Below are positions 6,243-11,948 of a stretch of DNA of 12,101 nucleotides, piece after piece. The translations under genes were made by a program, and so were the position numbers. The DNA is taken from contig JALQSZ010000026.1 of assembly GCA_023264135.1 (NCBI GenBank), positions 1 to 12,101 on the forward strand, written 5' to 3'. This DNA comes from Acidimicrobiales bacterium (GTDB lineage Bacteria > Actinomycetota > Acidimicrobiia > Acidimicrobiales > Acidimicrobilacustridaceae). Position 1 is the first letter of the stretch, and each line of letters begins with the position of its first letter. Under the pieces are notes generated by a model. That model saw nothing but the letters and a program-made list of their open reading frames with translations, was not told the DNA's origin and searched no databases.

Positions 6243-7517
6243 CTAGCCGCAGGCGAAGCGTTCAAGCGCAGCAGATCCATCACCTAATGGTCCTACCGCC
6301 GAGACTGCGCGTGGCGAACCCAACACCCGGCCGATAACGGCATGCACGTCGTCGGTCGTCACCGCCCGAATACGGCGGATGTGTTCATCGATTGAGGTGA
6401 TGTCGTCACGGGTCACGAGTCCGGTGCCAAGTCGAGCCATTCGCGATCCGCTGTCTTCAAGGCCTAACAACATCGAACCTTCGAGATACCCAAGTGCAAC
6501 CGAATGCTCTTCTTCGGTAATGCCGTCGGCAAGGAAGGTGGCAAGCACGTCGTCGGTGACCGACAACAACTCTTCGAGACGAGCAAGCGCAGTGCCGGCG
6601 TAAACGATCAGCGATCCAGCGTCTGAGTACGACGAAGGCGAGGAAAAGACGGAATAGGCCAAGCCCCGTGATTCACGAATTTCTTGGAACAGTCGACTCG
6701 ACATTCCGCCACCGAGCACATGGTTCGCCACCCACATCGCGTAGCGGTCGTCGTCAGCAAGTGGAAGACCTCGCCAACCAATGGCGACGTGTACCTGTTC
6801 GATTGGTCGGTCGATCTGCACAAGCGACTGCAAGTGCGCTTTCGGCGCTTCACGTGTCGGGGCGGCACCTGGTTCGGTTCCGGCGAGCAGTGGTCCGAGG
6901 GCGTCGACAACTTGCTGATGTTCAAGCGCGCCAGCCGCAGCAACAACCAGATTTGAGGGGCGATACCACTGCGCATGGAACGCCGCGACATCGTCACGAG
7001 TCATTGCCGCAACGGTGTCGTGATCGCCAAGTGTCTCGCGCCCGAGCGGGTGCTCGGGATACAAACATTCGTACAGCGCAGTGAGAACAAGATCGTCGGG
7101 AGTGTCCTCACTCATGAGGAGTTCCTCGATGATGACTTCGCGTTCAGCGTCGAGTTCTGCGGGACGGAATGCAGGCTCACTCACCACGTCGGCAAGAAGT
7201 TCGACACCGGCTTTAAGTTCGCTCACCGGAAGACGCAAGTAATACGCCGTGTGCTCGCGACTCGTATACGCGTTCATCTCGCCGCCGACTGCGTCGACGG
7301 CTAGTGCGATGGAACGAGCAGAACGCTCTGCAGTGCCTTTGAACAGCAAGTGTTCGAGGAAATGAGACGCACCAGCAATCTGCGCTGGTTCGTCACGAGA
7401 ACCAACGGCGAACCACATACCGACCGAAACAGAACGAGCCTCGGGCATACGTTCAGTAATGACACGCACACCCGAGGCCAGCTCGGTTCGTTCAATGTCC
7501 GTGTCGTTCAACGACAC
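6243..7517 (-). CDS. M16-family (pitrilysin/insulinase-like) zinc metallopeptidase
   Basis: The product has 424 residues from the GTG at 7517. The inverted zinc motif HFLEH lies at 52-56, with H52 and H56 as ligands and E55 as catalyst. The third ligand is in EREVIIEE at about E132, the expected distance. The second half contains the partner-domain signature VLGGGMSSRLFQEIRESRGLAYSVFSS, with the conserved Arg/Tyr region. This single-chain two-domain form matches the actinobacterial peptidase encoded after pnp (PepR-like). Such enzymes degrade peptides, possibly signal or mitochondrial-presequence-like ones; the native substrate is not known. No signal peptide is seen, so it is cytoplasmic. 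The start is uncertain: there is no Shine-Dalgarno, and upstream GTG/ATG codons overlap the pnp end. The GTG chosen lies inside a perfect inverted repeat and is 13 nt past the pnp stop. Confidence 0.9.
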   Translation of the reverse strand: MSLNDTDIERTELASGVRVITERMPEARSVSVGMWFAVGSRDEPAQIAGASHFLEHLLFKGTAERSARSIALAVDAVGGEMNAYTSREHTAYYLRLPVSELKAGVELLADVVSEPAFRPAELDAEREVIIEELLMSEDTPDDLVLTALYECLYPEHPLGRETLGDHDTVAAMTRDDVAAFHAQWYRPSNLVVAAAGALEHQQVVDALGPLLAGTEPGAAPTREAPKAHLQSLVQIDRPIEQVHVAIGWRGLPLADDDRYAMWVANHVLGGGMSSRLFQEIRESRGLAYSVFSSPSSYSDAGSLIVYAGTALARLEELLSVTDDVLATFLADGITEEEHSVALGYLEGSMLLGLEDSGSRMARLGTGLVTRDDITSIDEHIRRIRAVTTDDVHAVIGRVLGSPRAVSAVGPLGDGSAALERFACG

Positions 7518-7519
7518 GG
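7499..7519. repeat. Perfect 10-bp inverted repeat at the pnp/M16 peptidase junction
   Basis: CCGTGTCGTT at 7499-7508 and AACGACACGG at 7510-7519 are exact reverse complements around a single central base. As RNA this would be an 8-bp stem with a 5-base loop, placed 11 nt after the pnp stop codon and covering the likely GTG start of the peptidase gene. It could be an mRNA processing or stability hairpin, a translational control element, or a DNA operator. No T-run follows, so it is not a classical terminator. Confidence 0.6.
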
Positions 7520-7530
7520 CGGAAACGGAC

Positions 7531-9933
7531 TCAGCGGCGACGGTTGCCGCCTCGACGTCCACCGTTGCGACGGTCGCCGCCACCACGGTTTTCACTGGCC
7601 GGACCAAGGTCGCCCAGTTCGGAACTGATCTCGGCATCGAAGGCATCTTCGAACGAGACGTACTCGCGCTCGGTACCTTCCGATGCTTCGGCCGCAGCAG
7701 CCGGAGCGGATTCACGCGGTGTGGACTCGGCCGCAGCCTCGCCACCTTCGGCTTCGTCGGCTACTGGCGTGCTCGCAAGCGAGAGCGACACCTTGCCGTT
7801 CGGATCGACATCGTCGACGCGAACTTCAACAGCGTCACCAAGGTCAAGAACATCTTCGACCTTGTCGATGCGCTTGCCGCCACCGATCTTCGAGATGTGA
7901 AGAAGACCATCGCGACCCGGGAGGATGTTCACGAATGCACCGAACTTGGTGACGTTCACAACGCGGCCCTGGTACACCTGACCAACTTCAGCGGTCGGCG
8001 GGTTGAGGATGAGACGAATCTGACGCTCGGCCTCGCGCACCGCACCACCATCGGTGGAACCGATGCTGACGCGACCAACAGAACCATCGTCATCGACACT
8101 GATGTCGGCGCCGGTTTCTTGCTGGATGGCGTTGATGACCTTGCCCTTCGGGCCGATGACTTCACCGATCTTGTCCATCGGGATTTCGAAGCTGATGATC
8201 TTCGGTGCGGTTTCGCCAACCTCTTCACGAGGAGTAGCGATGGCGCCGGCCATCACGTCGAGAATGGCAAGACGTGCTTCCTTCGCCTGCTGAAGCGCCT
8301 GCGCAAGAACATCGGCAGGAATGCCGTCGATCTTGGTGTCGAGCTGCAACGCAGTCACGAATTCCGACGTACCAGCAACCTTGAAGTCCATGTCGCCGAA
8401 TGCGTCTTCAGCGCCGAGGATGTCGGTAAGCGTCGTGTACTTGCCATCGGCAAACACGAGACCCATGGCGATACCAGCGACAGGTGCACGCAGCGGTACG
8501 CCAGCGTCCATCATCGAAAGTGTCGAACCACACACCGAACCCATCGAGGTCGAACCGTTCGATGACAGAACATCGGAGACGGTACGAATCGTGTACGCGA
8601 ATTCTTCCGGTGAAGGAAGAACCGGAACGAGTGCACGCTCAGCGAGCATGCCGTGTCCGATTTCGCGACGCTTCGGGCCGCGCATGAAACCAGTCTCGCC
8701 AGTGGAGTACGGCGGGAAGTTGTAGTGGTGCATGTAACGCTTACGAGTGACATCACCAAGGGCGTCGATCATTTGCTCCATGCGAGGCATGCCGAGTGTG
8801 GTGACGTTGAGCACCTGTGTCTCGCCACGTTGGAACAAACCAGAACCGTGCACCGACGGAAGAATGCCAACCTCGGAAGAAAGCGGACGAATGTCCTTCG
8901 GGCCACGACCATCGATACGAGCGCCTTCGTTCACGATGCGTGAACGAACAACTGCCTTGGTCACCGAACGGAAGGCTGCCTTCAGTTGCTTGTCGGCGCC
9001 ATCGACATCGGCGAACTGCGGAGCAAGTTCGGCAACGAGCTGATCGCGAAGCGCTGCTTCTGCTTCAAGACGAGCGGTCTTGTCGACGATCACCTGGGTG
9101 GCGAGGATCTGCTCACGCTTGCCCTGCATTGCCGCAAGGATTTCTGGCGAGTAGTCGACGCTGACGGCGTAGGCCATCGGTTCTTTCTTGCCGACCTTGG
9201 CAACAAGTTCATTCTGCGCAGCAATCGACTGAAGGATGTACTGCTTCGAGGCTTCAAGGCCACGAGCGAGTTCAGCTTCGTCGACCTTCGGAGCGCCGTC
9301 CTGCATTGCCGGCCACTGAGCTTCGGTGCCGCCAGCTTCGACCATCGAGATCGCGACATCGTCGGTACCGAGTGCACGACCAGCAACAACGATTTCGAAC
9401 TGGCTTTCCGAACCCTCTTCGTAGGTGGGGTGCGGAATCCACTGACCGTCAGCGCTGAAGGCAAGACGAACAGCGCCGATGGGGCCGTCGAACGGAATGC
9501 CCGAAAGGCTGAGTGCGGCCGAAGCGCCATTGATGGCGACAACGTCGTGCGGGTTAACGAGATCGGCTGCAAGCACGGTGCCAACAACGTGCACCTCGTT
9601 GCGGAAACCGTCGGGGAAGCACGGACGCAACGGACGGTCCATCAGACGGCACGTGAGGATGGCCTGGTCGGAGGCCTTGCCTTCACGACGGAAGAACGAA
9701 CCGGGGATACGACCCGCGGCATACATGCGCTCTTCAATGTCGACAGTGAGCGGGAAGAAATCGGCACCATCGCGTGCGCTCTTGGCCGCGGTTGCGGTCA
9801 CGAGCATGACGGTGTCACCAATGCGAACGGTCACTGCACCGTCGGCCTGACCGGCAAGCTTGCCGGCCGAAAAGGTAATGGTCTTGTCGGCGTCGCCGGG
9901 AATGACGGCGTCGACGGAAATGGCATCAGCCAC
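7531..9933 (-). CDS. pnp: Polyribonucleotide nucleotidyltransferase (PNPase)
   Basis: The product has 800 residues. It contains two RNase PH-like domains: the first holds FFRREGKASD at 80-89 and INGASAALSLSGIPFDGPIGAVRL. The second holds FQRGETQVLNVTTLG, YNFPPYSTGETGFMRG, SSNGSTSMGSVCGSTL and GDMDFKVAGTSEF, with the acidic catalytic cluster D510, D514 and D516. A KH domain (about 582-645, GPKG loop at 594-597) and an S1 domain (about 650-720) follow. PNPase degrades RNA 3' to 5' with phosphate, and can add tails, as a trimer in the cytoplasm. Residues 721-800 are an extra tail: acidic and alanine-rich, then an Arg/Gly-rich end from 781. The start is GTG at 9933, supported by AAAGGAG 6 nt upstream. 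A structured 191-base spacer separates it from rpsO. Confidence 0.98.
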   Translation of the reverse strand: MADAISVDAVIPGDADKTITFSAGKLAGQADGAVTVRIGDTVMLVTATAAKSARDGADFFPLTVDIEERMYAAGRIPGSFFRREGKASDQAILTCRLMDRPLRPCFPDGFRNEVHVVGTVLAADLVNPHDVVAINGASAALSLSGIPFDGPIGAVRLAFSADGQWIPHPTYEEGSESQFEIVVAGRALGTDDVAISMVEAGGTEAQWPAMQDGAPKVDEAELARGLEASKQYILQSIAAQNELVAKVGKKEPMAYAVSVDYSPEILAAMQGKREQILATQVIVDKTARLEAEAALRDQLVAELAPQFADVDGADKQLKAAFRSVTKAVVRSRIVNEGARIDGRGPKDIRPLSSEVGILPSVHGSGLFQRGETQVLNVTTLGMPRMEQMIDALGDVTRKRYMHHYNFPPYSTGETGFMRGPKRREIGHGMLAERALVPVLPSPEEFAYTIRTVSDVLSSNGSTSMGSVCGSTLSMMDAGVPLRAPVAGIAMGLVFADGKYTTLTDILGAEDAFGDMDFKVAGTSEFVTALQLDTKIDGIPADVLAQALQQAKEARLAILDVMAGAIATPREEVGETAPKIISFEIPMDKIGEVIGPKGKVINAIQQETGADISVDDDGSVGRVSIGSTDGGAVREAERQIRLILNPPTAEVGQVYQGRVVNVTKFGAFVNILPGRDGLLHISKIGGGKRIDKVEDVLDLGDAVEVRVDDVDPNGKVSLSLASTPVADEAEGGEAAAESTPRESAPAAAAEASEGTEREYVSFEDAFDAEISSELGDLGPASENRGGGDRRNGGRRGGNRRR

Positions 9934-9939
9934 GTGTGT

Positions 9940-9946
9940 CTCCTTT
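9940..9946 (-). promoter_or_regulatory. Shine-Dalgarno that fixes the pnp start
   Basis: The minus strand reads AAAGGAG, a 6-nt spacer ACACAC, then GTG at 9933. It lies 4 nt downstream of the last leader hairpin (9951-9968), so folding of the leader is well placed to affect ribosome access. Confidence 0.8.
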
Positions 9947-9950
9947 GTGC

Positions 9951-9968
9951 GACGGACACTCGTCCGTC
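9951..9968 (-). promoter_or_regulatory. Hairpin just upstream of the pnp ribosome-binding site
   Basis: GACGGAC (9951-9957) and GTCCGTC (9962-9968) form a perfect 7-bp stem with a 4-base loop. In the mRNA it ends 4 nt before the Shine-Dalgarno. Three bases of one arm (9966-9968) are also used by the closing helix of the three-way junction at 9966-10046, so the two helices cannot both form fully. Confidence 0.6.
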
Positions 9969-10046
9969 AGTTGGAGGCGACCTCGTAACCAGTTCCCAGA
10001 GGTGAACATCGGAGCAGTGATCCGATACTCACCTCCGGCAACTGAC
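9966..10046 (-). promoter_or_regulatory. Candidate structured RNA element in the pnp leader: predicted three-way junction
   Basis: In the rpsO-to-pnp transcript, a closing 8-bp helix pairs GTCAGTTG (9966-9973) with CAACTGAC (10039-10046). Inside it are two hairpins. The larger pairs GAGGTGA (9999-10005) with TCACCTC (10029-10035), then, after a symmetric 2x2 internal loop, ATCGGA (10008-10013) with TCCGAT (10021-10026), with a 7-base loop. The smaller pairs GAGG (9974-9977) with CCTC (9981-9984). The joining segments are 3, 14 and 0 bases. Competing pairings exist: CAGTT (9990-9994) with AACTG (10040-10044), and CGATACT (10023-10029) with AGTATCG (10052-10058). The number of nested perfect stems in about 80 bases argues for selected RNA structure. 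It matches no riboswitch I recognise; autogenous control of pnp is an inference. Confidence 0.55.
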
Positions 10047-10065
10047 AACGCAGTATCGCCGGGGA

Positions 10066-10087
10066 GCTGTTCCCAGACAGGAACAGC
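10066..10087 (-). other. Second hairpin downstream of rpsO
   Basis: GCTGTTCC (10066-10073) and GGAACAGC (10080-10087) form a perfect 8-bp stem with a 6-base loop. In the transcript it follows the GC hairpin at 10090-10114 after two unpaired bases, making a tandem pair. It may help end or stabilise the rpsO message, or be the upstream arm of an RNase site in the pnp leader. Confidence 0.5.
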
Positions 10088-10089
10088 GA

Positions 10090-10114
10090 GGGGACGACCA
10101 CGATGGTCGTCCCC
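10090..10114 (-). terminator. GC-rich hairpin directly after rpsO, terminator-like or processing site
   Basis: GGGGACGACCA (10090-10100) and TGGTCGTCCCC (10104-10114) form a perfect 11-bp stem with a 3-base loop, 10 bases past the rpsO stop codon. It is the strongest hairpin in the window. It is not followed by a T-run in the transcript, so it would be an I-shaped actinobacterial-type terminator, a partial attenuator reducing read-through into pnp, or a 3'-end stabiliser. A terminator in the rpsO-pnp gap is known in other bacteria such as Escherichia coli. Confidence 0.6.
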
Positions 10115-10124
10115 CGGTTCGCAA

Positions 10125-10403
10125 CTATCGGCGCAAGCCGAGTTTTGCGATGATCGAGCGGTAACGCTCGACGTCGTTCTTCTTGACGTAATCGAGCAGG
10201 CGACGACGACGACCGACGAGCATGAGAAGTCCACGACGGCTGTGGTGGTCCTTCTTATGTGACTTGAGATGTTCAGTCAGGTGATTGATGCGGTCGGTCA
10301 AAAGTGCGATCTGAACTTCGGGCGATCCGGTATCGGTGGGATGCGTCCGGTGTTCGGCGATCGTGTCAGCCTTCGGCGGAAGGTTTGCGGGTTCAGCAGA
10401 CAT
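10125..10403 (-). CDS. rpsO: 30S ribosomal protein S15
   Basis: The product has 92 residues from the ATG at 10403, close to the usual 89. Family landmarks are all present: [55 protein letters not shown] and the C-terminus [13 protein letters not shown]. The basic [10 protein letters not shown] stretch contacts 16S rRNA, where S15 binds a three-way junction in the central domain and starts platform assembly. The N-terminal [13 protein letters not shown] is slightly longer than normal. The ribosome-binding site is weak (AGAAAG about 8 nt upstream) and hairpins sit before it, which fits the self-repression known for S15 in several bacteria. A longer reading frame extending to 10574 has no S15-like sequence and is rejected. 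Confidence 0.97.
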   Translation of the reverse strand: MSAEPANLPPKADTIAEHRTHPTDTGSPEVQIALLTDRINHLTEHLKSHKKDHHSRRGLLMLVGRRRRLLDYVKKNDVERYRSIIAKLGLRR

Positions 10404-10418
10404 GCAGGTTCTTTCTGG

Positions 10419-10478
10419 TGGGTGTCGGACCCAGCTCCGTGATCCGCTGAAACATGAACGGTGTCGATGTTTCTGGCG
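10419..10478 (-). promoter_or_regulatory. rpsO leader hairpins, candidate S15 autoregulation site
   Basis: In the rpsO leader, GAAACAT (10449-10455) pairs perfectly with ATGTTTC (10467-10473) around an 11-base loop. The stem is extended by CGC/GCG (10445-10447 with 10476-10478) past a small asymmetric internal loop. Nearer the gene TGGGT (10419-10423) pairs with ACCCA (10429-10433), ending 15 nt before the ATG and flanking the weak ribosome-binding site. S15 binds structured leaders of its own mRNA in several bacteria using different folds; that this one is such a site is inferred. Confidence 0.45.
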
Positions 10479-10525
10479 CAATCGGGAGGGGCTACACGGT
10501 CCGCAGGGTGCGAACCGACCCGGCA

Positions 10526-10537
10526 ACGGTACCAGCG
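10526..10537 (-). promoter_or_regulatory. Candidate rpsO extended -10 element
   Basis: The minus strand reads CGCTGGTACCGT, with TACCGT (plus 10526-10531) preceded by TGG as an extended -10. The dapA promoter has the same twelve bases except one (CGCTGGTACGGT). Transcription from here would give an rpsO leader of roughly 115 nt containing both leader hairpins. No convincing -35 is visible. Confidence 0.35.
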
Positions 10538-10554
10538 AGGCGGTTCCGGGCCAC

Positions 10555-10584
10555 ATTCGGCCCGTCGGCCCCAACGGCCCGAAT
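10555..10584. repeat. GC-rich imperfect inverted repeat upstream of rpsO
   Basis: ATTCGG (10555-10560) pairs with CCGAAT (10579-10584). After one C/C mismatch the stem continues with CCGT (10562-10565) and ACGG (10574-10577), giving a 10-bp stem and an 8-base loop. It lies upstream of the proposed rpsO -10, so it is either a DNA-level site or a relic terminator from the rearranged ribF-rpsO junction. Confidence 0.4.
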
Positions 10585-10598
10585 CGAGGAGATTCCTG

Positions 10599-10627
10599 TT
10601 ACCCCTAGGGGAAATCGGCCCTACGAT
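10599..10627 (+). promoter_or_regulatory. Candidate sulfotransferase promoter with palindrome between -35 and -10
   Basis: TACGAT at 10622-10627 fits a -10 box. The hexamer 17 bp upstream (TTACCC, 10599-10604) is a poor -35. Between them lies the perfect palindrome CCCCTAGGGG (10602-10611), placed where a repressor or an activator could act. Weak promoter evidence overall. Confidence 0.3.
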
Positions 10628-10635
10628 GCGGTTTC

Positions 10636-10653
10636 GCTCGTCGGGGGACGAGC
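10636..10653 (+). promoter_or_regulatory. Leader hairpin of the sulfotransferase gene
   Basis: GCTCGTC (10636-10642) and GACGAGC (10647-10653) form a perfect 7-bp stem with a GGGG loop. It ends two bases before the AAAGGGGA ribosome-binding site (10656-10663), so it could limit or protect ribosome entry, or simply stabilise the 5' end. Confidence 0.45.
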
Positions 10654-10666
10654 CTAAAGGGGAACC

Positions 10667-11944
10667 ATGTCTGCTGCTGCCCGTCCGGCGCCGAAACGCT
10701 TCGACGATCTTGCTGACCCGCAATTTTCGCCTGAGGCCCTGGCGATTTTTGAAGGGGCTGCACCCTTTGCCGACATGATCGAACTCAATGCCGACGCATT
10801 GATGACCCAAGCAGCAGCCGAAACCGGACTCAACGATTTCGGTCCGATGGACTTTGTTGAACGACTCGAACTGCTGTTGCACTGCCTCGACACCGAAGCA
10901 CCGCTCTCGCCGATGGGTCGAATCTCGGCAGCGTCGTTCATGACCACGCTGTTGAAAAACCGTTTGCTCCTTGCCGAGTTACTCGCGCGTCATCCCGAGA
11001 TTCACGACATCGAGATCAAAGCGCCGATCGTGATCGCCGGCCTTCCTCGCACGGGCACAACACATCTTCACAATCTGATCGCGTGCGATCCCGCGCTTCG
11101 TTCACTTCCGTATTGGGAAAGCAATCAACCTGTCCCGTCGCTTGATGAAGCAGCGCTCGCAAACACTCCGGAAGATCCGCGTCTTGAACGCACCGAGAGC
11201 GGGTTGCAGATCATGAACATCCTCATGCCCGATTTCAATCGAATGCATGAAATGACGACGTGGCATGTGCATGAAGAAATTCAGATTCTTGCCATCGACT
11301 TTTCAACGATGATGTTCGAAACCATGGCGCCGATGCCCACGTGGCGCGACTACTACAAGTCCCACGATCAAACGCCTCACTACGAGTACATGAAGACTGT
11401 GCTGAAGGCATGCCAATTCCTTCGCGGTGGCGATCGCTGGATTCTCAAGTCACCACAACATCTCGAACAATTTGGCCCGCTCGCGGCAACGTTTCCCGAT
11501 GGAACTTTTCTCGTCACACACCGCGATCCGATTTCGGTCATGGTCTCGATGGGAACGATGGTGTCGTACTCGGCGCGTACGTCTCAGTCGCCAGTCGACC
11601 CTGTGCTCATTTCGAACTACTGGGCCGATCGTCTTGACGACATGTTGAATGCCGCGATGCGTGATCGCGAACTTCTCGGCGGCCCGGAAACGTCCATGGA
11701 CATTCGATTCGACCAGTTCATGGCTGATGATCTCGGCACCATCCGACGCATTTACGAATTGGCCGGCCAGCCGATGGACGATCGGGCCGAAGCTGCACTC
11801 GCCGAGTACGGAGCGACGCACGAACGCGACCGATTCGGCAAAGTCATTTACGACGTTGATCAGATCGGCATCGACGTTTCCGCTCGCCGTGAGCAAATGC
11901 GCGCGTACAGCGAGCACTTCGGCATTCCCGACGAACCTTGGTAG
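10667..11944 (+). CDS. PAPS-dependent sulfotransferase (Sulfotransfer_3-like)
   Basis: The product has 425 residues. The 5'-phosphosulfate loop is IAGLPRTGTTHLHNLI at 123-138. The 3'-phosphate-binding element is LVTHRDPISVMVSM at 282-295, with R286 and S290 expected to contact PAPS. Between them are HVHEE at 200-204 and WILKSPQHL at 258-266, both typical of this family. Such enzymes transfer a sulfuryl group from 3'-phosphoadenosine 5'-phosphosulfate to a hydroxyl or amine, often of a lipid, sugar or secondary metabolite; the acceptor cannot be read from sequence. There is no signal peptide or membrane segment, so it is cytoplasmic. The ATG at 10667 follows AAAGGGGA closely. It lies on the strand opposite to ribF and rpsO, interrupting their usual adjacency, with only 4 bp between its stop and the ribF stop. 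Base composition looks like its neighbours. Confidence 0.9.
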   Translation: MSAAARPAPKRFDDLADPQFSPEALAIFEGAAPFADMIELNADALMTQAAAETGLNDFGPMDFVERLELLLHCLDTEAPLSPMGRISAASFMTTLLKNRLLLAELLARHPEIHDIEIKAPIVIAGLPRTGTTHLHNLIACDPALRSLPYWESNQPVPSLDEAALANTPEDPRLERTESGLQIMNILMPDFNRMHEMTTWHVHEEIQILAIDFSTMMFETMAPMPTWRDYYKSHDQTPHYEYMKTVLKACQFLRGGDRWILKSPQHLEQFGPLAATFPDGTFLVTHRDPISVMVSMGTMVSYSARTSQSPVDPVLISNYWADRLDDMLNAAMRDRELLGGPETSMDIRFDQFMADDLGTIRRIYELAGQPMDDRAEAALAEYGATHERDRFGKVIYDVDQIGIDVSARREQMRAYSEHFGIPDEPW

Positions 11945-11948
11945 CCGA

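Larger units (their letters stand above)
10404..10666. other. Divergent intergenic region between rpsO and the sulfotransferase gene
   Basis: This region of 263 bases holds no credible gene. It contains the rpsO leader with two hairpins near the start codon, a GC-rich imperfect hairpin at 10555-10584, a candidate rpsO -10 element at 10526-10531, a 10-bp palindrome CCCCTAGGGG at 10602-10611, and a hairpin in the sulfotransferase leader at 10636-10653. In most actinobacteria ribF would precede rpsO here; instead a sulfotransferase gene begins on the other strand. Confidence 0.7.

Noticed and set aside
7518..7745. Longer N-terminus for the M16 peptidase reaching back into pnp
   Set aside because: The extra residues are Arg/Ser/Pro-rich out-of-frame translation of the PNPase tail and not part of the M16 fold.
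7459..8565. Long plus-strand open frame of 368 codons opposite pnp
   Set aside because: It lies wholly antisense to the well-conserved PNPase and M16 genes, has no recognisable domain and no ribosome-binding site; it is a shadow of codon bias on the other strand.
8986..10005. Plus-strand open frame of 339 codons opposite the 5' part of pnp
   Set aside because: Antisense to confident PNPase coding sequence with no family resemblance; its end also runs into the structured leader.
10298..10882. Minus-strand open frame crossing from rpsO into the sulfotransferase gene
   Set aside because: It overlaps two confident genes in a different frame and the intergenic hairpins; no homology is apparent.
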